The notes under the pieces were generated by a model that saw only the letters and a program-made list of their open reading frames with translations, had not been told where the DNA came from and did no database searches. Position numbers and translations under genes: made by a program. This document shows positions 1 through 13,066 of a DNA stretch of 64,000 nt, one piece after another (the stretch's first letter is position 1; every line of letters begins with the position of its first letter). Origin of the DNA: Karalla daura (taxonomy: Eukaryota > Chordata > Actinopteri > Chaetodontiformes > Leiognathidae); NCBI GenBank assembly GCA_029224185.1, contig CM055189.1:22620055-22684054 (forward strand), given 5' to 3'.

Positions 1-234
1 TTTTCTGCTGAGCTGAAGATCTTTAACTTGTGTATATTTGTGTAGCTCTTTGCAAATTACACCCGAGGCATCTCTCGCCTTTTCTCTGACATTTCATAGT
101 CAAAACATAAACTGAAACCCCTCCAGTGTGACCTCACACACACACACACACACACATTATTCTGAAGTATACAGTATGTTGATGGGGTAAAGGAGCCTGT
201 GATGTCTGGTTACAGGAAAAACAGCTGTGCACTG

Positions 235-366
<132 letters not shown>

Positions 367-531
367 CCTGCCTCTCTGAAGCTCCGGAGCAGGGTGCTGC
401 TGGCTGCCCGGCGCGTGCAGACTGTGAAGCCGCGTGGCGGAGCCCCAGCCCCGGTCCACGCTGCCTCCGTGTCCCGGCTCCGGAGCTCCCGGTGCGGAAG
501 TGGCGCACTTGTGTGCGCCAAACGGAGCTCA

Positions 532-720
532 CCTTTGAGACGGTCATATGGTGCGATGAGCGCGGCAGGTGGCTTTGGCGGCGGCGGCGGCGGTAGGTTT
601 CCCTGCAGAGGAGGCGGAGGGTGCGGAGCTGCTACTGCTGCTGCTGCTGCTGCTGCTGGTAGTGGTGGTGGTGGTGCATGGTGCTCAAGTCAAAGTCATG
701 ATGCCCGGCTCGACCTTCAC
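532..720 (-). other. Possible first exon of an unidentified leftward gene
   Basis: A GC-rich segment carrying CAG and GCC trinucleotide repeats on the minus strand. It contains an ATG at 547 followed by ACCGTCTCAAAG and a good donor (gtgagctcc, at 532). It could be a 5' UTR plus the start codon of a gene running off the left edge. Upstream in the same segment is a short complete ORF, MHHHHHYQQQQQQQQ. The product is not recognised, and GC-rich repeat DNA can look like this by chance. Confidence 0.3.
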
Positions 721-824
721 ACTTCCCAAACACACAGACAGAGCGAGGGAGAGAGAAGGAGTTCAAAGGCAGGGAGAGTGAGGCGCTCATGTGCACAGGG
801 CTGAGTTGGAGCATGAGGAGTAAA

Positions 825-2800
825 AGGAAAACAGGGGGGCGAGGAGGAGGAGGAGGATGAGAGATGCGAGCACAGGATGAGAGGAGAGGGCGGGGTAATC
901 CTGGGTGAGTCCAGTCTGGCTTTCTTTAAAGGGGACCTAGGATGGTGTGCCTGTCCTTGTGGTAACATGGGAACAGTGCTCTCGTCAGAGATGCCCCAGG
1001 AGGTATTTTTGCAAGCCCTGTTACAATGCTATTTTTAGACACAGGTATATTTGCATCACAGGAGTAACTTCCGTTTCACCAGGAACTTCACTAACCACGT
1101 TCTGTCCTTTTTTTCCCCTTTAACTTCCATTTCAACTCATTTGCATCAGTGAGGACCCGATGGTGTTTTTGTACCTGTCGTACAGCACAGTTTTAGTTGA
1201 AAAAGTTTTTTAGTCAAATCAATGGACGTGGACGTGGGTAGGGAGCAACGACATTTCAGCAAAGTCTTTGCATTGTTTTGCATGAACTGGTCTTGAATGA
1301 AGAGGCCACCTCGTGAGTGTGAAAAACTTTGGGCTATCTCCTAGATTGAGTCGGTAACCCATAGTATTCCCTGACAAAATCAGCAACCTCATCATTTTGC
1401 TCACTGATGGCAAAACTCAATATAACCCACTCTCTGCTGTTAGTTTTTAATATTTAGTTTAAGCTGCTCAGTTTCAGTCACACAACCGAGCCTCCCATTG
1501 AGTCAGGTTGCCAAGTTAATTTTTGTATGTGTGTTGAAACTTCGACTTAGAAATATTTTTGTCTAATTGGCCTCATTAAACATGTTTCAAAACGTGGTTA
1601 CTTGTTTCCTAGTTGTAGCAGTATTCCAGGGGCTTTGGCGCCCCCTTGTGGCGGAATGCAGACATTACAAGAGGAGCCGGCGTCATTGTCAACCTGGATT
1701 TATCCTTTTTTTCTTTATTCATGATATAGTTATTTGGTTTGTGGGAATTACGAAAACGCATGCATCCGCTCAGTTCAAAACGACAATTCACAGTGCTTTC
1801 TTCGGTCAAATAGCGCAGTACTTAAAAACATTTAGCCTATATTCCAAATTATTTCTCCGCATTTGTCAAGTCTAAAGAAAGAAGCATTTCTACATAGAGG
1901 GGGAGAGACGGATTCTGCTCGTGCGCTTGCCAAACATTTTGGTCATGCGGTAGGCCAACATTCTTCGTAGAAAACGAGGAAACGCTTCAGCGAAGCACAC
2001 TCGTCGATACGAATGTAGGTTAAAAGTTGAACACGCCGGGACGGCTTGGCACACCACCCCGACACAGTTCACCCCGTCCTCGTCGTGAGATAGCGAGTCG
2101 GCCGCTGTTGACTCAAAGAGGAGAGTGCTTGATAACTGGGACACAGTGGACTCCAAATAAGTTAGGATCGCGGTGTGTACAGTGACTGGACCGCGTTGAT
2201 CTTAGCCGTGATTTTAATCTCAAATGAAGCAGTCAAAACTCCTTTTGGGCTGTTCCCCCACAGAGCAGGTGTCTGCGGGATACAAACATCGGTCCAGGAA
2301 ACCGAACAGAAAAAACAAAAGAGGGGAGAAGTTTGAGCCAAGTAATCGGCCTCCCTGTGCCCCGGAGGCTCTGTGGATAGTTGAACTGCTCCGACGAGTT
2401 GACTGGCTGTCACTGTACTGTTGGCAGTCTAGAGGCAGAGATGCGGCAAATGGAAACGCTAGCTCACTTGTGTTCTAATGAAACTTTGAGTCTAAAACTG
2501 AAATGTAACGTTTCAGTCATCCAGGGGTCACGTGGCTTCCAGCGCCCCGCTCGGATCCCTCTTTCTTGCAGTTAGTTGTGGATTGTCCCCGAATGCTCTA
2601 CGAGACTTTTATTTCACTCTTGAGTATTTCTTCTTTGCAGAGAATAATGTTTGGCTGATAGATGTGAAATATGCAGAGACGAAACCAGTTAAACATCTTC
2701 ACTATGGGGAAAAAGTTCCAGTACTGACGCAGGGGACAAATGAAAAAGCCTCGTGCTGGATTTAGTAAAATTTAATTTATCTACAATTATTCCTCCATAC
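825..2800. other. Non-coding flank left of uso1
   Basis: No convincing exon is seen here. Open frames are short and lack family resemblance or splice support. It holds a CTCF-like motif at 1636-1654. The rest is plain intergenic or intronic DNA of an unseen neighbour. Confidence 0.5.
1636..1654 (-). promoter_or_regulatory. Strong CTCF-like motif
   Basis: TGGCGCCCCCTTGTGGCGG closely matches the reverse of the CTCF core (CCASYAGRKGGCRS type). On the minus strand it reads CCACAAGGGGGCGCC. It lies outside any gene, downstream of the uso1 end. Prediction from motif only. Confidence 0.45.
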
Positions 2801-3522
2801 AAGCATACAGACCGATAGATTCTTTATTCATTTCACTGTGGCTCATAAATTGATAAGTTACACAATATCATACAGAAGCTTGATGCCAGAAATGGACAAA
2901 AAGTTGCAAAAATATCCTTTTTTGTCTTTACATCTTTTCTGTCAGTGTTTTGCAGCATACTGTAGAGCGGTTGGGCCAAGTCGTCGGGAGTGAAATGGAA
3001 CGGCTGGGAAACACGGTGAGGGGGAGGGAGGTGAGGGAGGTGAGGGGTGGGGGGACACGTGGTAGAGCCGACCAGCCCGTTGGCTCACACTGCTCTGGCT
3101 GCGTCCCGGGCCGTCCTCGGGTCAGCTCGGAGAGGAACGCGGCGCGACATGGCACACCGGAGGCGGAACCCCGTCACGAACTCGGCTTCCCGTGGCAGAG
3201 ATGAACGCACTGATGCTCGACCGTTTTAGCCGTCACTCGAAAACCGTGGAACCACATCTGGAACGAAGTAAAAACAACTAACATGTACATGTGATGTGAC
3301 GAAGAAGGGGGGGGGGGGGTGGCGGGGGGGGGGGGTGGAAGAAAAGTGGAGATAGCGTTGGCAGCTGGAGGGAGAAACTGCTTCAATATATTAGTCCTAT
3401 GCTTCAGTTTCTCAGGCGGCTTTCCCCTGCACAGTCTCTTCTTGGCCGGCGGACGCCCCGCCTCTCCTCTCCTCTCCTCTACTCTGAGTATTGGGTTACT
3501 CCATCCTTCCTCCCGCTCAGTC
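2800..3522 (-). other. uso1: uso1 3' UTR
   Basis: Runs from the TAG stop to just past an AATAAA on the minus strand (plus-strand positions 2823-2828), about 0.7 kb. It includes long G runs on the plus strand at 3308-3336, read as C runs in the mRNA, and a CCTCT-type array near 3460-3480. Confidence 0.7.
2823..2828 (-). terminator. uso1: uso1 polyadenylation signal AATAAA
   Basis: First canonical hexamer met downstream of the uso1 stop on the minus strand (tttatt on plus). Confidence 0.55.
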
Positions 3523-6500
3523 CTAATCCTCCTCCTCGTCGTCGTCCTCCTCCTCCTCGTCATCGTCGGTTTGGTCCCTGGCGTCGAGGTCGTCTTCATC
3601 GTCCACCTGCGAGGACAGAGCCACAGTCTAACTAGAGCAAACAGGCAGAGCGGCGGGCTGAGTGGCTGTGCAGGGACGCAGAGAGCAGACTCAGACGTGT
3701 GTGGGTGTGTGTGTGTGTGTGTGGGTGTGTGGGTGTGTGGGTGGGTGTGTGTGTGTGAGAGCACTGAGGCGTGAGTGACGCGGCGCCTACCGTTTCTCCC
3801 AGCTCTTTGAGTCTCTTCTTGAGGCTGTGGATCTTCTGGTCCTGGTCGGCCAGCAGCATCAGCAGGTCGTCCTGCTCCTTCTTGGACTCCTGCACCTCGG
3901 TCTGCAGCTTGGCCTGCTCGTTCTGCAGGATGGCCACCGTGCTGGTGGCCGAGGCCAGCTGCTGCTCCAGCTCGGCGCGGCCCTCCGACCGCCTCCTCGC
4001 CTCCTCCTGAGCCAAAGACACCGCGGGCTGTCAACGGGGGGGGGGGCGACCCGCGGGCGGGAGCCAGCCGGGACCGGCGTGGCGTGGATAAAAGAACTGA
4101 CCTTCAGCCTCTCGGTCTCCGCCGCCTGCTCTGCCAGTCTGCTCTCCACCTCCGCCAGCCTGGCGCCGTCCGAGGAGCCGTCGGCGCTGGCGGCTGCCTC
4201 CGAGCTCGCCCCGGCCTCCACCCTCCGGAGCAGCTCGTGCCGCTCCGCCGTCACCTGGGCGATCTCCGCCGACTGAGACTGGACCTGACTCCTCAGGGCC
4301 TCCAGCTCCTGCAACCAGACCAGCACACGTTTGGAAGGAACCCCTCCGTCGGTCCGGAGCAGCCCAGGAGAACATTCGTTTCGAAGGGTCAAATCTGCTC
4401 GGCGCTTTTGTACGCTGATCCCGACAACGCACTGGGACTGTGGGGAAGGTGGTGAGGAGGAGGAGGAACCCACCTTGAGCAGTTCTGTGTTGTCTGGTCC
4501 TTCCGCCGAAGCCTCGGGCGTCTGTGCCGCCTCCGACCTCTGCCGGGAAAACACATCATCGATGATACGACTAGCTCCGGCCGGTGGAAGGGCGTTCAGT
4601 GCGCGGCTGAAACTGAGGGTGGCATGAGCTCACCAGTGTGCCGATGAGCGCGTCCTTCTCGCTGAGCTGCGTCTGGAGCAGCGCGTACTGACTGCGGAGC
4701 TCCTCCACCTCCTCCCGCAGCTGCGTCAGCTCCTCCGTCTGCAGCCCGTTGACCTGCGAGGCGTCGCCCTGGCTGTTGGACTGGCCCTGGCTGTCCTTCC
4801 CTGCACTCGGCATCACACACACACACAGACAGACAGACAGTGAGTTAAGGTGGCAGACTCGAGAAGACACCTCAACAACCATCAGGCACCATGAGAAAAG
4901 CCGGTGAAGGCGAGCCCACCTAATTTGAGCTTGAGGATGTTGTACTGGTCTTTGTGCTGCTGGATCTGGCTCTGCTGCTGGCTGATGGTCGTCTGCATCT
5001 GCTCGTTGTGAGACGACATGGACGCCACCTGCTCCTTCAGCTCCTGGATCTGGGCGTCCTGAGGATGGCGATGATCAGGCCTCAGCAGGGCACATCAAAC
5101 GGGGACGAAGTGCACAGTGACTGCGAGCAGAGGCGGGGAGCCTACCTGCTCCCTGATCAGCTCCTTGTACTGAGTGACGATGTTGTCGTGCTGCTCTAAC
5201 GTCTTCTTCACCTCCTCCTCCTTCTTCTCCTCCTCGCTGGATTTATGAACGGCTTTGGTGATCATGCCTGCGGTGAAGACAAGGCTGCGGTGAGACTTCC
5301 AAAGCGCTGACAGATGCGCTGCCTGTGGACCGGGCACCGGGCGCCGCTACTAGGACCGACCCTCCAGCTCCTTGACCAGCTTGGTGAACTCGTGGTCGAA
5401 GAGCATCTGCTCCGGCGAGGGGAAGACGGGCTGCGGCTTCTGGGCCGCCCGCGAGTACAGCTCGTGCTTGGTGACGAAGCCCAGCTTCTCCACAAAGTTC
5501 TCCTTCCCGATCCGCTTCTCGATGAGCTGCTTGAGCTTCTCTCTGGGGGGGGGGGGCACAGAGGTTGGCGGTGAGGCAGACAGAGAGGCGAGGCTGCGGA
5601 GCCGTTTCCACGGTGGGACGCTCACTTGGTGTAGTTTTCCAGCGAGTTGTCGTTGTAGTAGATGCAGATGCCGAGGAGCAGCGCGCACAGCCCCTGCACC
5701 AGCCTCTCATCCTCTCCCAGGTTCTCCGAGATCTGCGCAGTCAGCTGAACGGGCACACGTCAAGGACTCTCACACACACGCTCTGCTTTGTTCCGGATGC
5801 CCATTCAGAAACGAACGGCTCGTTCCCCGCTAAAGCGTTGCTGCCTGTAAAAGCCACATCTCAAGGATACAAAAGGAACATTTTCCTGATTGTGGAGGAA
5901 GTGGGTGACGGCTATGGGGCAGTTGCTGATCCACGTGCACAGCAGCATGAGGAGGCCCACCCTGGTCTGCACTTTGCTGCCCTGTGGAGCACAAGAGGAA
6001 GAAAAGATCAACATGTGCATGAGGGGAGGGGGACGACGCCAGCAGCCGCTAACAGCTACCCCGGCTATTACGGGGAACTTGGAGAGTGGGTTCTGGCAAT
6101 GATGGACCTGATCTCAAATATCTCTTTCTCTCAAATATCTCCTGAATCTTTAGGAGGATCAGACTCGAACTGAGGCTCAGACTAAGAATGTGTGTGGGGG
6201 GGGGAAAGGAAGTTGGATAAGTTATTTACACCTGCCTAATGTGTCACAAAGCAATCGACGAATCCAACAAACCTATTAGCACTATACTGAATGAAAAGAG
6301 TGTGAAAAAAGAAAAATGGTGCAGATGGAAATGCCAATAAAGGGGCTTGAATGTGAAGCTTGGGGGCGAGGAGGGAGGGAGGGGGGGGGTCGAGACGAGC
6401 ATGACTATTATCCCAGTTTTCTTCCCATTGGAGGTACCAACGCCGTTATCAGGGCTTAATTTGGAGCACTCCAATCAACGTCGGCCGTTAGTCGTTAATG

Positions 6501-9360
6501 GAGTTAAGACAAAGGAAAACTAGGACACAGTCAGAATTAATACGGTCAGTACGAGTCACACCGGAGCAAGCCGTCTTTACCTGGACCCATCGACCGGCCT
6601 CCTCGGGCACAGCCTGAAAAGCACGCGGCTACCTCCAGTGATGGGCGAGCTCCTCTTTAGTTTAGCGCATTTCATTCAGCCGGCGTCTGCTTTTTATGAC
6701 GCCCCGGGTTGTCAGAGTTTCCAGCTGGCGGCACATGCAGCGCAGAAGTCAACCAAACGTGCTCTCCAGGGATGAAAAATGGAAGTCCCGGTAGTACAAA
6801 AGCGACTCGGTCAGCTGTCGAGCGAGGGACAGGGTGATTGTCATGGAGTCGGGGCGCGGGGTGGGAGCGCTGGATGAGGGGGGGGGGGGGGGCGGAAACT
6901 CTACGCCGAAGCTCGGGGCTCGAGGCATTGAATGCGCATCATGCTTTTTCAGAGCAGACGTATTCCCTCCGGTGCAGCGAGCGACACCACAACTGAGTAG
7001 GTGACGAGTGACAGCTCGATGGAGGAGCGATGGAGGTGTGGAGGCGTGGGGGGGTGGTGAGGGGGGGGGCGGGTAAGAAAAAAAACAAACTTATTAGCAT
7101 TCCATACTATGAAAACTTACAAAATCACCTTTTCAGATTTAGTCTCCGAACGTGACGTAATGCAAAAAAAAAAAAAAAGACGAGGAGGGAAAAACAAAAA
7201 GGACAGGGGTACACAAGTATTAATCGGACGAACGGGCCCAAGACACATCAGTGAAACACATCCAGACGCTGTGCGGGCGGGTGCTGCAGCGAGAGCTTTG
7301 AGGAGAACACCATCCACACCACCCGTCACTGCCGGACACCCGGCTGCAGAGAGAGTACATGTGTGGCTGAGCCACTTTCACTCCGTATCTGGTGCACCGG
7401 GCGCAGGTAGAGAGCCAGACCGCCCAGGGTGGACTCCTGACCAGACGGTCAAAGCTCAGAGCTCAGAGTGGGTGTCTCGCATTCGGGCTCAGATAGGGCT
7501 TTGATACCTGAAACCCCTGTGGAGCGTTGTACTGGCCCGCTACCACCACCCGCCCCCCCCCCAGTTGAACGCAGAGGTAGAGCAGAGCTTCCCAACCCGT
7601 GGGGACGAGTGTGTGATGAGGAAGGCCTGGCCGGCAGCAGTAGGCAAGGAGCCACAGAGGTGCTAGTAGAGAGTTAAAGGGAAGCAAGGCCGCCCCCACC
7701 CGCCCCCCGCCACGTTGCTCCAACAAGAAGCCCGACTACAAAAAGACGCCAAAGCCAACAAAATGACCTGCCGCCCGGACACTCCAAAAACACACACGCA
7801 GACACAGGATATGTATAAATACGCACACACAGGTTACTCACCCGCCGGACGATCTTATCTCCCTGCAAAATCACAACGATGTGACACTGTTCTTTCTGCT
7901 TTGCTTATTTGTCAGAGACACGCGTGGCCGGCCGGCCGGCCTGCCTGCCTGCCTGCCTGCCTGCCGTCCTACCTGGGACAGGATGTTGGTGCACTGCTGC
8001 AGCAGGGAGACGGGCGGCTTCCCCAGGCTGGTGGCCAGCTGCACCCGCAGCAGCTGCTCCTTCTGGGTCAGGTTGTCCTGCAGCGCGTGGGCCAGGGCCA
8101 CGGCCGCGCACCAGTTGGACAGGGAGTCGGCCGAGAACAGGCCCCCGCACAGCAGCTGGCCCGCCGAGATGGAGTTAGCTGAGGGGGTGGGGGGGGAGGG
8201 GGCGGAGCCAGAGCCGGGCGGGTTAAATGAAGCGTGAGGAGGAGCCCGAGGGCCCCCGTCTGGCGTTCTGCAGGTAGCGTGAGACTGACCGTCGATGGTG
8301 GAGGGCAGCAGCGTGGCCACGATCTCGCCCTGGCCCTTCTGGTTTTTGTAGAGGAAGCACTGGAAGCAGTAGAGGACCGCGCAGCGCAGCACGAACGGCT
8401 GCCTCTCGTTCACCATGGACATGAGCAGCACCACGATGGCCGGCCTGCAGACAAGACGACAAGACCGGGAGACACTTCAGCCAGCGAAGCGGGCCGGGGG
8501 CACCGGCGCCGGCGCCCTGGCTCTCTGCTCGGGCCTCTCACCGCGGCGGGTTGGAGGGAGCGTTGACGGATGCAAAGTAGTCCTGGTTGATCTGCGAGCC
8601 CCTGATGACCTCCGACACAGTGTTGATGGTCTGGAAGAAGACGCAGAGAGCGGGTGAGGAGGGGGGGTCCGGACCCCAGGGTGGGGGTAGCGCCCTCCAC
8701 GGCCGGCCGGCTCGGTACCTCGGTGAGGATGTCGGCGGGGACGCCCGTGGCCATCAGGATGGTGCAGAGCTGCTGCAGCAGGCCGCACTGGAACATGGAC
8801 TTCTGACAGCTGGACGTGGCTCCCGGCGAGTTGACCGGGGACACCATGACCCGCACCAGCTGGGGAACAGAGACCACACCGTGTCCCGACCTGGCCTGGC
8901 CCGACGCGTGACAGGCGGCGCCGGGCCAGGGCCTTACCTGCAGCATGAGGTGGAGGTTGGTGACCTTCTGCGCCGACCAGCCGGAGTTGTCATCCCCCAC
9001 CTCGAACCAGGGCTTCATCCTCTGGATGTAGGAGCCCTCCTTGAAGAAGTTCTGGTTGGAGCTGTTGTTCTTGAGCAGGTTGAGCAGCAGCAGCAGACAG
9101 TCCTCCACCACGATACCTGCACCCGGCACCAAAAGAGGAAGTGTCAGGAAAATATATATATAAAGAAAGATTAGAAGCAGCGAATCCTTGTTAGTCTCAC
9201 CTCCATCGCTGCTGCCCTCCTCTGTGATGATGTCCAGGAGACGCTCAAATGCGTTTTCAAAGGCCACGATTTTCTGAATGGCGGCGTTGCTCTTGGTGAG
9301 CTGCTGGAGCAACAACAGGCCCTGTTGAGAGACAAAGACAGGTGAGGGAGGGAAGGGCGG

Positions 9361-9393
<33 letters not shown>

Positions 9394-12300
9394 GAGGCCC
9401 AGGACTTTCATGTGTGCTTAATAAGTGAGTGGATGCTTTGAGGTCACAGACTCACATCATTGCGGATCACTTCTCTGGAGTCGGCCAGCAAGTCCATCAA
9501 TCTGGAAACGCCTGTGGACAAACGCAGTGAGTACGCTGCTCACGGGAAGATGTCGACAAAGCCAGTCGTGGCTTTTAGGAATGGGAGACTCACCCATGGG
9601 GCTGACCAGGATGATCCCCTGGACCTGGACGCCCTGGTTCTTCAGCAGGGCCGTCAGCAGCTTGACGCCAGGCCAGCGGACGTGGAAGTCAAACTCCTGG
9701 CAAGAGAGGAAGGGAAAAAAAAGACATCCCATCCGCATGAACGAGACGCGCCGGGATGTAGCCACTCAAACCGCCTGAACGCCCCCGTACCTCCAGCAGG
9801 GTGAGCAGCAGGGTCACGTGTTCCGGGTCCTGGATGAACGTCTCCGTGAACTGGGCCCCGAGGTCGTCGGCCTGCTTCTGGGCGTTCTCGTCTGCGAAGG
9901 AGACGCAAGGCTGAATTGAACGCGTCCGGTGGTTAGTGGAGGCGGGAGGGGGGGGGGGGTCAGGGGTCTAGCGGTGAGGGGAACCAGTCGGCCTGTTCAC
10001 ACCAAGCAGCCCGCGTTAGACTGAAGACACTCATCATCACCGGAGGATTGAGAGCACGCTCGAGGTGAGAGGTGTGAACATGCCACGCCTGGAGGGAAAC
10101 TAGAGGGTGACACAGACGAGCGGACAGTGTGGTGAGATATCAAGGAGGGAGGGGGGGGTTGCTTACTGTTATAGGACTGCTATAGGTCCACAAATACAAG
10201 GGGGAGGCGTAACGTTGGACAGGCTGAGAGCTTCAGAATCACCTCCAGCCATTACTTAAAAAAAAAAGGGAGGGGGGGCTCGACCTAACCTGTGTCTTTC
10301 AATGCTTGCTACCGCCACACAAATCTGAAACCAATCGAATTCAGGTCATAGTGTCGAACTCTAACACTAAATGACACAACACTCAACTGTGTCCCTCTGT
10401 TAGGGATGGGTAAGAACACAGATCGCAGAACAAAACGCTGGATTCTGTTATTCTGTTAGAGGAAGGTGAGAAAATTAGTTTTGTTTTTTTTCGCAATTCA
10501 GGGTGAACTGAACCAACAAAAAAAAAAGCCCTCGAGCAGAAAACCAAACTCCACGTTGAATTCCACCCGAGCAGTGCACCGAAGGACCGGCTATTCACGT
10601 GTGAGGGAAGCACAGGGGGGCCACGAGACACGGGAGATCACAGATGATGTGACGTTATTAGTGAAGCACACTTGCTACCACCCAAACAGCTATGGAGGCA
10701 CGGCCGTGGGCCGCCCACTGGTTTTAGTGGAGTTAGTGTCTACTGCTGCTGGGACAGCTTAGCTCCAGTACTGACCAGGCACGGAAACGGTCTTCCCTGA
10801 GACAGGGAGGGGGGTTACTGCATCTGGCAAGAGCATGGGGAGGGGAGGGGAGGGGAGGGGAGGGGAGGGGAGGGGAGGGGGGGGACAGTGAGTTTCAAGC
10901 ATCACCCAAAGGCTAGCTAAGCATTCAAATCCAGCACTGTGAAGAAGTGGAGAATCAGCTGGTGATTCTGGGGACATGCCGCGGCAAAACGAGGAGTGAA
11001 AACGAAAAAAAAAAACATGAAAACACAGCCTGGGATCGGCTCAGCTGTCACAAAAAAATAAAATCCGGGTTGGTGAGTGGAGGGGGGAGGGGGAGGGGAA
11101 GTTGGGGGGGGGGGTTGGCATCATGCACAGTCAAGGAGTTTTACCTTCTGATTCATCTGTAGGGTTAAAACATGGAAGAGAAGAGAGATGAGAATCTTAA
11201 CATGAGGCAGTCACTGACAGTGTACAGGGGGAGGGGATTGCAAATCGGTCTCCGGCTGACATGAACTGAATGTACTTAACATGCAGAAGAAAAAAAAAAA
11301 CGAATATGAGGAATCGTCTTCACAGGCAAAAACCAATTCTGTCGCCCCGGCGACGGCCTGGCGGTTTCCTACCTTGCTCTTCCTCCTCATCGTTGCAGAT
11401 GATGTTGTACAGCGTGTCCAAAGCATAGCCGAGGATTTCCGAGTCAGACCTGGGAGCGAGCACAAAAGCCTCACTGCAGATCCATTTCTACGGGTGCAAG
11501 GTGGCTGCGGCCCGACACGAGAGCACGTACGACAAATGTACGGCTGTCACACGAGTACCGTCATACCTGTCAGTTTGTAGTATGTTGATCAGGTGATCCA
11601 TCGCCTGTGTGCCCACCTCCATGCGGTATTTCTACAAAGGACAATCGACACAATACGTGGTTACTGTGCAGAACCTGGAACACCCTTAACGGTATTATAA
11701 AGACGCAACGCACATGTGCAAAAAGGGAAATTCGGACCGACTTCGATACTGTGTTTGGTATAAACCAGAGTGTGCACATCCACGTCTGTGTCTCTGACAA
11801 GCGCTGACGCCACTGCGTGTTAGAGAGCAACCCCGCGCCTCCTAAACCCCTTATTCACGCCTGATCAACTCATTACTCATGGCTGGAGAGGCAGCCAATA
11901 CCCAAAGTGTCCAACAGAGTTGCCTCTGTAGAGGTTAGGGAGCACAGAGAGAAATACGGACCTAAGTCTATCTGTCCAATCCTTCTACTGTGCCTCTCCC
12001 ATCCTATCCTATCTGACTTATCTAACCCAACTATCGCCTCTTGTTGCACTGTAAGCACTCATGCCGTCCATCGACTGTAAGTCGCTTTGGATAAAAGCGT
12101 CCGCCAAATAAGTAAATGTAAGTCTTCCGCCGGCTAGACAACATTTAGATGAGAGAACGGGGGCTTCATTTCCCAGACGTATCCTCTGTTCACAGAGTAA
12201 ATAAAGAAATGACAGGTCTGGAAGCACCACTGGCATTTATCATCATTAATACGTCTGCAAACCACATCAAACAGTAGCCAGTTTGCGAGGTGCGCGTTGC

Positions 12301-12994
12301 CAAACCCAACGGTCTGAGACACCCTGCAATAAAATCAGCTCATAAGAATTGTTTTATTGCTGCTTTCTAGATGGCGTCCACCCCATTTATATCACGAAAC
12401 GTAAACAAAATATTATTCACCCGCGGTAAAAGTCCCAAGGTATCCCGCAAAGGTTTTCAGCTAAATCTGAACATTTACAACCTTGCGGTAGACTGCAATA
12501 GTTTTCGCCTAGCGTACCTAATAAATCCGCTTTGTTTTGAAATGGGAGACGTCTCTGCATAGCTCACCTTGGAGAGGGACTTCAGAGCCCTGACAGCATC
12601 TCTGCGGTCTTCCAGGAGTGTTGAAGAGGCTACCCGGTCGCACAGCTTCTGGATCTGTCCAAAGAGGAAAGCAATGTCTTCATTTCTCTGCAACACATTA
12701 CTTAGCAACAGGAGAAGTACTGTTATCAGAATACATAATACTGTTACTGCAATGACTGTCCCTCTACAATGAGAAGACGGTTGTCAGCTGATATGTGATA
12801 TAGTGCTGATGAGTGATAAGATATAATAGGCAGATGTTTAGTTTATCTTAGAATACTAGTAATGGAATGTGGTGTGTATTCTACAAGAAGCACAAACTGC
12901 CTCTGTGAGGAGCCTACAAACAAAGATCTGATTATGAGGCTGCGAAACACTCCTGCAATAGCAACAGGACACACACAGCAGCCCAGAATCCATC

Positions 12995-13066
<72 letters not shown>

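Noticed and set aside
3174..4034. 286-codon minus-strand ORF
   Set aside because: Reads an out-of-frame version of a uso1 coding exon through its intron into the next exon and UTR. The spliced frame explains the region.
7905..8182. Tandem GGCC/CTGC block as a CRISPR-like or satellite array
   Set aside because: Units are 4 bp without spacers. It is a simple repeat beside a uso1 exon.
8410..9411. 333-codon minus-strand ORF
   Set aside because: A chance read-through of several uso1 exons and introns. Only the exon portions match p115.
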